Assembly (NCBI RefSeq): GCF_003075455.1 | Contig: NZ_QDAE01000002.1 | Coordinates: 1 to 64,000, forward strand | Source: Arthrobacter sp. Bz4 | GTDB taxonomy: Bacteria > Actinomycetota > Actinomycetes > Actinomycetales > Micrococcaceae | DNA: 64,000 nucleotides | Direction of reading: 5' to 3' | Part shown: positions 16,258 through 22,936 of the stretch, in pieces | Position numbering within the stretch: the stretch's first letter is position 1 | Layout of the letters: each line of letters opens with the position of its first letter | Made by a program: the position numbers and the translations under genes | Notes under the pieces: generated by a model | Database searches by the model: none | Told to the model about the DNA's origin: nothing | What the model saw: the letters and a program-made list of their open reading frames with translations, nothing else

Positions 16258-16647
16258 ATGAAGGATTCACCACCGGAGTACGCCGACTTCCGCGCACCCC
16301 TCTACGAAGTAAAGGCGAACCTCTTCAAGGGACTCGCCCATCCCGTCCGGATCCGCGTCCTGGAACTTCTCTCAGCCGCACCCGAGGTCTCGGTCTCGGA
16401 TCTGTTGACGGCGACAGGCTTGGAGGCCTCTCATCTCTCCCAGCACCTATCGGTGCTGCGACGCTACCGACTGGTGAAGTCGGAGCGGCGCGGACTCCAG
16501 CAGTTCTACACCCTTGCCGATCCGCTGGCGGCGGAACTGCTCGCGGTAGCCCGGGGACTCCTCCAGAACGTGCTCAACGCCACGAAGGAAGACCTTGAGT
16601 ACTCGACGGCCACCGGATCCACCACTGTCGACGGAGACAACAGATGA
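16258..16647 (+). CDS. ArsR-family winged-helix regulator
   Basis: A 129-residue regulator with a typical ArsR/SmtB winged helix: LFKGLAHPVRIRVLELLSAAPEVSVSDLL, then the recognition helix region LEASHLSQHLSVLRRYRLV, and a wing at SERRGLQQFYTLADP. There is not a single cysteine, so the classic metal sites (ELCVC) are absent; it may sense another ligand or redox partner, or act as a constitutive repressor. It is divergent from the ATPase gene and overlaps the following sulP gene by four bases (ATGA). The pair is therefore one unit, and this protein probably controls it. Confidence 0.88.
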   Translation: MKDSPPEYADFRAPLYEVKANLFKGLAHPVRIRVLELLSAAPEVSVSDLLTATGLEASHLSQHLSVLRRYRLVKSERRGLQQFYTLADPLAAELLAVARGLLQNVLNATKEDLEYSTATGSTTVDGDNR

Positions 16648-18296
16648 GGATCCTCCCGACAGTCCGGGCACTGCTCCCTTCGGTCCGGGACTACGCCCAG
16701 CTGCCCCGGACCTGGCGGGGTGACCTCATCGCTGGCCTGACGGTCGGAATTGTGGCACTGCCGTTGGCGCTCGCGTTCGGGGTCAGCTCCGGCGCGGGCG
16801 CCGCCAGTGGCCTCATCACCGCAGTGGTAGCGGGTCTGGTGGCGGCAATCTTCGGAGGCTCCCACGTTCAGGTGTCCGGTCCTACCGGTGCGATGGTCGT
16901 GGTGTTGGGTCCAGTCATCGCCTCGCATGGGATCGAGGCGCTGGCCTTGGTGAGCGTCCTCGCCGGCGTGATGGTGGTCGCGGCGGGTGTGTTGAAGCTG
17001 GGACGGGTGGTCTCGTTCTTGCCGTGGCCCGTCATTGAGGGCTTCACCCTCGGCATCGCCATCATTATCTTCCTGCAGCAGGTGCCAGCCGCCATCGGTG
17101 AGGATGCGGGGCCAAGCAGCAATGCGGCCGTTTCTGCACTTCAGGCCGCAGGGACCGCCTCAACGGCCGAGTTTCTGGCAGCCGGGGCGCTCGTTGCGGT
17201 GGTGGCTCTCATCATGATCGGCGCACCGCGGCTCCACCATCGCCTTCCGGGCTCCCTTATCGCCATCATCGCAGCGAGTGTGATGGCTGAACTGCTGGCG
17301 ATGCCGGTCGCGCGGATCGGGGCCCTCCCCGATTCCCTGCCGGCACCCACGGTGCCGGGCTGGGACTGGGAATTGGTGATTGTACTGACCGGACCGGCAG
17401 CAACCATCGCCATTCTCGCGGCGATCGAGTCCTTGCTTTCCGCCCGGGTTGCCACCTCGATCTCCGACACCGGCTCCTATGACGCGGACCGGGAGCTTTT
17501 CGGCCAGGGCCTGGCATCGGTGGCGTCCGGGTTTTTCGGCGGCATGCCCGCCACCGGTGCGATTGCCCGCACAGCCGTGAATATCCGCTCGGGAGGGCGC
17601 ACCCGGTTTGCGGCAATCACGCACGCCTTCGTTTTGCTCTTTGTGGTCTATCTGGCGACCGGCCCCGTGGCGCGCATCCCCCTGGCTGCCCTGGCTGGAG
17701 TGCTGATGGTGACGGCCGTCCGGATGGTCTCACTTTCCACCCTGCGCAGCGTGGTGGGCTCAACCCGCGGAGACACTGTGGTCCTGATCGTGACAGCAGT
17801 CGTCACGGTTTCCTTCGATCTGATCCAGGCGGTGGGAATCGGCGTGCTGGTGGCCGCGTTCTTCGCCCTACGTGCCCTGGTCAAGTCCGGCGGGGTGCAC
17901 CGGGAGGAAATCTCCGGTCCAGTCCAGGACGGCGACTCAAGGATCGCCGTCTACCGGATCGAGGGAGCTCTTTTCTTTGCTGCCGCCGAGCGGGTCCTGG
18001 AACGGGTCAGCGACATCGAAAATGTTGAGGTGGTGATCATTCGAATGTCTCAGCTGCAGTCGCTGGATGCGACCGGCGCAAGGGTGATCGCGGATCTCGT
18101 CAATACCCTGGAGCGCCGCGGCATTACAGTTCTGGTCAAGGGAGTCCAGGATCGTCATCTGCGACTCATTACCCGGGTTGGCGTCCTTGAATCTCTTCGT
18201 CACCACAACCACCTCTTTACCGCCCTGGAACCCGCCGTGGAACATGCCCGCAGCCACGTCGCCCGAAACCGGGAGGCGCCGGACACCACCCCCTGA
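16644..18296 (+). CDS. SulP family anion permease with STAS domain
   Basis: A 550-residue SulP/SLC26-type transporter. About 11-12 helices span residues 25-420, with the family motif GDLIAGLTVGIVALPLALAF near the N-terminus and GGSHVQVSGPTGAMVVVLG and GGMPATGAIARTAVNIRSGG downstream. A cytoplasmic STAS domain occupies about 430-530 (SRIAVYRIEGALFFAAAERV, MSQLQSLDATGARVIADLV). Substrates in the family are sulfate, bicarbonate or dicarboxylates, and I cannot choose. SulP proteins occur in mycobacterial DosR-linked regions too. It is co-transcribed with arsR through a four-base overlap. A 16-bp tandem repeat overlaps its stop codon and a hairpin follows. Confidence 0.88.
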   Translation: MRILPTVRALLPSVRDYAQLPRTWRGDLIAGLTVGIVALPLALAFGVSSGAGAASGLITAVVAGLVAAIFGGSHVQVSGPTGAMVVVLGPVIASHGIEALALVSVLAGVMVVAAGVLKLGRVVSFLPWPVIEGFTLGIAIIIFLQQVPAAIGEDAGPSSNAAVSALQAAGTASTAEFLAAGALVAVVALIMIGAPRLHHRLPGSLIAIIAASVMAELLAMPVARIGALPDSLPAPTVPGWDWELVIVLTGPAATIAILAAIESLLSARVATSISDTGSYDADRELFGQGLASVASGFFGGMPATGAIARTAVNIRSGGRTRFAAITHAFVLLFVVYLATGPVARIPLAALAGVLMVTAVRMVSLSTLRSVVGSTRGDTVVLIVTAVVTVSFDLIQAVGIGVLVAAFFALRALVKSGGVHREEISGPVQDGDSRIAVYRIEGALFFAAAERVLERVSDIENVEVVIIRMSQLQSLDATGARVIADLVNTLERRGITVLVKGVQDRHLRLITRVGVLESLRHHNHLFTALEPAVEHARSHVARNREAPDTTP

Positions 18297-18324
18297 GGCA
18301 GCGTCCCTCTGAGGCAGCGTCCCG
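18293..18324 (+). repeat. Tandem 16-bp repeat at the sulP stop
   Basis: The unit CTGAGGCAGCGTCCC plus one base occurs twice head to tail (18293-18308 and 18309-18324). The first unit contains the stop codon of the permease gene. Confidence 0.7.
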
Positions 18325-18334
18325 CAGTATTGAA

Positions 18335-18363
18335 GGCCGGGACCAAAGCCTCTGGCCCCGGCC
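18335..18363 (+). terminator. Hairpin after sulP
   Basis: Arms GGCCGGGACC and GGCCCCGGCC pair over ten bases with one mismatch and a nine-base loop. It is the likely terminator of the arsR-sulP unit. It partly resembles a degenerate DosR-like box (GGGACC-AAAGCC), which I treat as weak. Confidence 0.5.
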
Positions 18364-18406
18364 GGCTTCCTGATGCATGGTGGGAGGACAACAAGAGGGG
18401 GCAACC

Positions 18407-18859
18407 ATGGAAGACAAGTACATCGTCGTCGGGGTCGACGGCTCACCATCGTCAGTTCTCGCACTGCAGTGGGCGGAGCGGCTTGTACCAACCGTCGCCA
18501 CCTCGATCCGGGCTATTGCCGCCTGGCAGGTCCCCTTCACCTACTACGAATTCCCGGTCTCCGGGTGGGATCCAAAGAGCGTTGCCAAAACCATCCTGTC
18601 CAATGCGTTGGAGAAAGCGTTCGACGGCGAACCGCCCGCCCATGTCACGGCACTGACCCGGCAGGGCCCACCAGCCGGAGTGCTGATTGACGAGAGTCGT
18701 GCCGCGCAGATGCTGATCGTCGGGAGTCGGGGACACGGCGGTTTCGTCGGACTGCTTCTGGGATCCGTGAGTTCGGCCGTTGCCGAGCATGCATCCTGTC
18801 CGGTACTGATCGCCCATGGCCCGGAAACATCACCCCCTAATGAAAGTAGTAATGAATGA
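18407..18859 (+). CDS. Universal stress protein, single domain
   Basis: A 150-residue UspA protein opening with YIVVGVDGSPSSVLALQWAERLV and ending with VGSRGHGGFVGLLLGSVSSAVAEHASCPVLIA, the complete ATP-binding pattern. The ATG at 18407 has AGAGGGGG before it; the longer frame from 18377 is unsupported. It overlaps the next usp gene by four bases (ATGA), so the two are translated together. No strong DosR-like box lies upstream, only a degenerate one in the hairpin. Binding of ATP and a stress-survival role are family knowledge. Confidence 0.9.
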   Translation: MEDKYIVVGVDGSPSSVLALQWAERLVPTVATSIRAIAAWQVPFTYYEFPVSGWDPKSVAKTILSNALEKAFDGEPPAHVTALTRQGPPAGVLIDESRAAQMLIVGSRGHGGFVGLLLGSVSSAVAEHASCPVLIAHGPETSPPNESSNE

Positions 18860-19707
18860 AGAACAGCATCGTTGTTGGCTACGACGGTTCAGCTCAGTCC
18901 CGCACAGCACTCGAGTGGGCGGTGGCGCAGGCGATGCTGGAACACCGCACCCTCCATCTGGTGCACTGCTGGATCTGGCCCCTGTTCACTGACGATCTGG
19001 GGCCGGTCGAGGGCGTCGCCGACAGCGGATTGCGGCATGCGGCGGAGGCGATCGTCGCAGAGGGGGAAGCCGAAGCGCGACGGCTCGCTCCCGAGCTGGA
19101 CCTGAAGGCGAGCCTCATCTCGGGGGTTTCATCGGCAATCCTGGACCGGATGTCACGCAACGCCCACCTGGTGGTGGTCGGAAGCCGCGGACTGGGTGGG
19201 TTCATGGGCCTGCTGGTCGGTTCGGTCAGCCTCAAACTCGCTAATACGGCGTCCTGTCCTGTGGTGGTGGTGCGTCAGCAAACCGATGCAACCGGATCAG
19301 TGCTGATCGGCCTTGATGGCTCCCCGAAAAGCGATACTGCACTGGACGACGCCATCGCCCTCGCCGCCCTATGGAAAGCTCCGCTCAAGCTCATACACGT
19401 GCGCGACGACATCCGCCTGTTCGGACGGAATCACTCCTACCCCGGCTCGGATGTGAGAGCTATGCAGATCCTCGCCGCCGCCGCGCTTCGAGCCCGCGCC
19501 GCCGCCCCGGGCGTGGAGATCGAATCCGTGCTGGTGACTGGCCATTCGGTGGCCGGCACAATCCTGGAAGCCGCCGAGTCCGCGCGCATTGTGGTGGTAG
19601 GCGAGACGGGGCAGGGCAATTTTATGGGTGCTGTCGGTTCGACGGCCCAAGCCATTCTTCATCATGCCAAGGGGAACATTCTGATCTCCCGGCGCCCCCG
19701 GACCTAG
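18856..19707 (+). CDS. Tandem-domain universal stress protein
   Basis: A 283-residue protein with two UspA domains. The first domain ends with VGSRGLGGFMGLLVGSVSLKLANTASCPVVVV. The second, beginning SVLIGLDGSPKSDTALDDA (about 150), ends with VGETGQGNFMGAVGSTAQAILHHAKGNILIS. Both keep the G-2x-G-9x-G-[ST] nucleotide-binding motif. Start and stop codons overlap with the preceding usp gene. It is the last gene of the unit and is closed by the hairpin at 19722-19743, which also serves the convergent phosphoketolase gene. Confidence 0.9.
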   Translation: MKNSIVVGYDGSAQSRTALEWAVAQAMLEHRTLHLVHCWIWPLFTDDLGPVEGVADSGLRHAAEAIVAEGEAEARRLAPELDLKASLISGVSSAILDRMSRNAHLVVVGSRGLGGFMGLLVGSVSLKLANTASCPVVVVRQQTDATGSVLIGLDGSPKSDTALDDAIALAALWKAPLKLIHVRDDIRLFGRNHSYPGSDVRAMQILAAAALRARAAAPGVEIESVLVTGHSVAGTILEAAESARIVVVGETGQGNFMGAVGSTAQAILHHAKGNILISRRPRT

Positions 19708-19721
19708 GGCGACGGGAGATG

Positions 19722-19743
19722 GCCCACCCTAGCCAGGGTGGGC
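19722..19743. terminator. Bidirectional hairpin between usp and phosphoketolase
   Basis: The nine-base arms GCCCACCCT (19722-19730) and AGGGTGGGC (19735-19743) enclose AGCC. The hairpin lies between two convergent stop codons. Confidence 0.7.
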
Positions 19744-19757
19744 ATGGTCCACCCTGA

Positions 19758-22124
19758 CTAGGAACCAGCCGTCCACTGCCAGTTCCTGACCTCCGGCAGA
19801 TCCTCACCAGCCGTCCTGATGTACTGATGGTGCTGGATCAATTTGTCCTTCAGCTCTTCCCTGACATGGGAGGAAACGTCCCGGAGCCGGGGCACCCGGT
19901 CGATGACGTCGATGGCCAGATTGAACCGGTCAATCTGGTTCATCACGCACATATCGAATGGCGTGGTCGTGGTGCCCTCTTCTTTGTAGCCGCGCACGTG
20001 GAAGTTGTTGTGGTTCGTGTGGCGGTAGGTCAGTCGATGGATCAGCCAGGGGTAGCCGTGGTAGGCGAAGATGACAGGTTTATCCTGGGTGAATACGGCA
20101 TCGAACTCCACGCTGGAGAGCCCATGCGGATGGCTGCTCTGGTCCTGGAGCCGCATCAGGTCCACCACATTGACCACCCTGATCCGCAGGTCAGGGAAGT
20201 GGTGTTGCAGGATCTCGACGGCGGCAAGGGTCTCCATCGTCGGCACATCCCCGGCGCAACCCATGACGACGTCGGGTTCCTGCCCTGCGTCGGAGCTCGC
20301 CCACTCCCAGATACCGACGCCCTTGATGCAGTGCTGGATTGCTGACTCCATGTCCAGATACTGCAGTTGAGGCTGCTTGCCTGCCACGATGATGTTCACG
20401 TACTGGCGGCTGCGCAGGCAGTGGTCGGCGACGGACAGCAGGGTGTTGGCGTCCGGTGGAAGGTACACGCGGATCACGTCGGCTTTCTTGTTGACCGCAT
20501 GGTCAATGAAGCCGGGGTCCTGGTGCGAGAAACCGTTGTGGTCCTGACGCCAGACGTGGGACGTCAGCAGGTAATTCAACGAGGCGACGGGCCGGCGCCA
20601 CGGGATGTCGTTGGTGGTGCTCAGCCATTTGGCGTGCTGGTTGAACATCGAATCGACCACGTGGATGAATGCTTCATAGCAGGAGAAGAAGCCGTGCCTG
20701 CCGGAGAGGAGATACCCTTCCAGCCAGCCCTGGCACGTGTGTTCGGACAGGATTTCCATCACCCTGCCGTCCGGCGCGAGATGGTCATCCCCGGGGACGA
20801 CGTCGGCGTTCCAGGTCCTGTCCGTGGCTTCGAGCACGTTGTCCAACCGGTTGGAGTTGTTTTCGTCCGGGGCGAAGACCCTGAAGGACTCCATGTTGCC
20901 GGTCATGACGTCCCGGAGGAAAGTTCCGAGCACCCTCGTCGATTCGACGGCCCCGGTTCCCGGCGATCCGATGGAAACCGCGTAATCACGGAAGTCTGGC
21001 ATCTGCAGGTCCCGGAGCAGAATCCCCCCGTTGGCGTGGGGATTGGCGCTCATCCGTCGCGCGCCTTCTGGGTGAAGGCCGCGGATGGCGGGAACCGGCA
21101 CGCCGTCGTCGTCGAACAGTTCCTCCGGCCGGTAGCTGCGCAGCCACTTCTCCAGGATCTCGCGGTGCGCCGGGTTTTCGCGGGCGCCGCTGAAGGGCAC
21201 CTGGTGTGCACGCCAGGTGCCTTCCACCTTGACGCCGTCGACGTCGGCGGGTCCGGTCCAGCCCTTCGGCGAGCGCAGCACGATCATGGGCCACAGCGGG
21301 CGCTCGGTTTCACCCTCGGTGCGTGCCCGGCTCTGAATGTCCCGGATCTCATCAAGGCAGGTATCCAGCACGCGGGCAAAGTCCTGGTGCATTTGTTCCG
21401 GGTCGGAGCCTTCCACGTAGTACGGGGTGTGGCCGTAGCCGCGCAGCAATCCGTCCAGTTCTGCATGGCTGATTCTGGCCAGAATCGTGGGGTTGGCAAT
21501 CTTGTAGCCGTTCAGGTGCAGGATCGGCAGCACCGCCCCATCCCGTCGGGGATCGACGAACTTGTTGGAGTGCCAGCTGGCCGCGAGCGGGCCGGTCTCC
21601 GCTTCGCCGTCGCCGATGATCGCCGCGACCGTGAGGTCCGGGTTGTCGAATGCGGCTCCGTAGGCGTGGGACAGGGCGTAACCCAGCTCGCCGCCCTCGT
21701 GGATTGAGCCAGGGGTTTCCGGAGCCACGTGGCTGGGGATCCCACCGGGGAAGGAGAACTGGTGGAAGAGGCGCCGCATCCCGGCCCCGTCCCAGGAAAT
21801 ATCCGGGTACGTTTCGCTGTACGTCCCCTCAAGCCAGGCCGATCCGACAGCCGCAGGACCGCCGTGGCCTGGCCCCATGATGTAGATCATGTCCAGATCC
21901 CGGGCCATGATGGCCCGGTTCAGGTGCGCGTAAATGAAGTTCAACCCCGGGGTGGTCCCCCAGTGGCCGAGCAACCGGGGCTTGATGTGTTCGGGCTGCA
22001 GTGGCTCCCTCAGGAGCGGGTTGTCCATCAGGTAGATCTGCCCCACCGAAAGATAGTTGGCTGCACGCCACCAGGCGTGGATGTTCGATAATTGGGCAGG
22101 ATTCAGGACCGGCTGCTGGCTCAT
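19758..22124 (-). CDS. xfp: Xylulose-5-phosphate/fructose-6-phosphate phosphoketolase
   Basis: A 788-residue thiamine-diphosphate enzyme that cleaves xylulose 5-phosphate (and fructose 6-phosphate in many members) with phosphate to acetyl phosphate plus a triose or tetrose phosphate. Signature regions are N-terminal [20 protein letters not shown], then [18 protein letters not shown], the [10 protein letters not shown] loop, and [20 protein letters not shown] followed by the ThDP-binding [11 protein letters not shown]. The length matches the family. In the DosR-like context it would give acetyl phosphate and ATP without glycolytic NADH, useful at low oxygen. It is transcribed away from the PLDc_N gene, with DosR-like box 5 about 37 bases upstream of its start. 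No acetate kinase gene is adjacent. Confidence 0.95.
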   Translation of the reverse strand: MSQQPVLNPAQLSNIHAWWRAANYLSVGQIYLMDNPLLREPLQPEHIKPRLLGHWGTTPGLNFIYAHLNRAIMARDLDMIYIMGPGHGGPAAVGSAWLEGTYSETYPDISWDGAGMRRLFHQFSFPGGIPSHVAPETPGSIHEGGELGYALSHAYGAAFDNPDLTVAAIIGDGEAETGPLAASWHSNKFVDPRRDGAVLPILHLNGYKIANPTILARISHAELDGLLRGYGHTPYYVEGSDPEQMHQDFARVLDTCLDEIRDIQSRARTEGETERPLWPMIVLRSPKGWTGPADVDGVKVEGTWRAHQVPFSGARENPAHREILEKWLRSYRPEELFDDDGVPVPAIRGLHPEGARRMSANPHANGGILLRDLQMPDFRDYAVSIGSPGTGAVESTRVLGTFLRDVMTGNMESFRVFAPDENNSNRLDNVLEATDRTWNADVVPGDDHLAPDGRVMEILSEHTCQGWLEGYLLSGRHGFFSCYEAFIHVVDSMFNQHAKWLSTTNDIPWRRPVASLNYLLTSHVWRQDHNGFSHQDPGFIDHAVNKKADVIRVYLPPDANTLLSVADHCLRSRQYVNIIVAGKQPQLQYLDMESAIQHCIKGVGIWEWASSDAGQEPDVVMGCAGDVPTMETLAAVEILQHHFPDLRIRVVNVVDLMRLQDQSSHPHGLSSVEFDAVFTQDKPVIFAYHGYPWLIHRLTYRHTNHNNFHVRGYKEEGTTTTPFDMCVMNQIDRFNLAIDVIDRVPRLRDVSSHVREELKDKLIQHHQYIRTAGEDLPEVRNWQWTAGS

Positions 22125-22160
22125 GAATTTAAGCCTGCGCCCCCGAATGGCACCTGATCC

Positions 22161-22176
22161 AGTGCCGAAAGACCCT
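22161..22176. promoter_or_regulatory. DosR-like box 5 (xfp / PLDc_N-PNPOx)
   Basis: On the minus strand the core reads GGGTCTTTCGGCAC (plus-strand 22162-22175). It is 37 bases from the xfp start and 36 from the divergent gene start at 22212, nearly central. A short palindrome GTAGTCCCTGAGACTAC follows at about 22186-22202. Confidence 0.65.
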
Positions 22177-22211
22177 TATCCGTTGGTAGTCCCTGAGACT
22201 ACGGTGGGCAG

Positions 22212-22448
22212 ATGGATACCAAGCACAAAGGTAAGAAGTCCCGGAAGTGGAGCGACCTCACCGCCCGGCAGCAGACGGTCACCCTGGTGATGGGTTCCAT
22301 CCAGCTTTCACTCGCGGCCACCGCGTGGACTGACCTGGCCAAACGGCCAGCAGCTCAGGTGAACGGGCCCAAGCTGATGTGGACTGCGATCATCGCGATC
22401 AACTTCATCGGCCCGGTCCTCTACTTCCTCAAAGGGATCCGCCGCTAA
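22212..22448 (+). CDS. PLDc_N-like small membrane protein
   Basis: A 78-residue protein with a basic N-terminus (MDTKHKGKKSRKW) and two likely membrane helices (about 25-42 and 55-73). The C-terminal signature IIAINFIGPVLYFLKGIRR resembles the phospholipase D N-terminal membrane domain seen in short actinobacterial proteins. These are thought to be membrane anchors or signalling parts; none is well understood. It follows box 5 and is 38 bases upstream of the next PNPOx gene on the same strand, so both may be induced together. Confidence 0.7.
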   Translation: MDTKHKGKKSRKWSDLTARQQTVTLVMGSIQLSLAATAWTDLAKRPAAQVNGPKLMWTAIIAINFIGPVLYFLKGIRR

Positions 22449-22486
22449 TTCCTGAACCCGATCAGCCCTCGCGAAAGAAGGCCCTC

Positions 22487-22936
22487 ATGAGCATGCCCAC
22501 CGTTAACGACGAGTTCTGGGACACCCCCGGCCTCTTGCGTGCGTCCGAGCAGCTGAACGCCGACGAATGCTGGGCGTTGATGGCGGGGCAGACAACCGGG
22601 CGGATCGGGTTCCTGCATGACGGGTTGGTCACCATTTTTCCGTTGAACTGCATCATTCATGACCGCGCCGTGTACTTTCGTACCGCCGAGGAGGGGGTCA
22701 TTGCCACCAGTCAGCTGGAGCGGGCGGCATTCCAGCTGGACCACATTGATACCGTCACGCGCCGCGGCTGGACCATTCTGGTCAACGGCACTCTGGAACG
22801 CATCAACGATCCGGAGCTGCTGAAGACCCTTTGGGGCAGCCGGGCCGACGAGCCCTGGGCGCCCGGCCAACGGAACGTGTTCTTCGGCATCACCGCGCAA
22901 AAGGTTAGTGGGCGGCGGGTCCACCCGGCCCACTAG
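22487..22936 (+). CDS. PNPOx-fold flavin-binding family protein
   Basis: A 149-residue split-barrel protein, paralogous to the one at 10763. The core LMAGQTTGRIGFLHDGLVTI, IFPLNCIIHDRAVYFRTAEEG, TILVNGTLERIND and DEPWAPGQRNVFFGITAQKVSGRR matches the superfamily and aligns with the first copy block by block. The ATG at 22487 is preceded by AAGAAGG. It is probably co-transcribed with the small membrane protein upstream and ends next to the convergent dehydrogenase gene. FMN or F420 binding is expected but not proven. Confidence 0.8.
   Translation: MSMPTVNDEFWDTPGLLRASEQLNADECWALMAGQTTGRIGFLHDGLVTIFPLNCIIHDRAVYFRTAEEGVIATSQLERAAFQLDHIDTVTRRGWTILVNGTLERINDPELLKTLWGSRADEPWAPGQRNVFFGITAQKVSGRRVHPAH

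Noticed and set aside
18335-18363. Sixth DosR-like box before the usp pair
   Set aside because: GGGACC-AAAGCC keeps only part of the motif and lies inside a hairpin that fits a terminator better.
20367-21707. 446-codon open frame on the plus strand
   Set aside because: It is antisense to phosphoketolase, whose sequence is unmistakable. No family features or ribosome-binding site are present.
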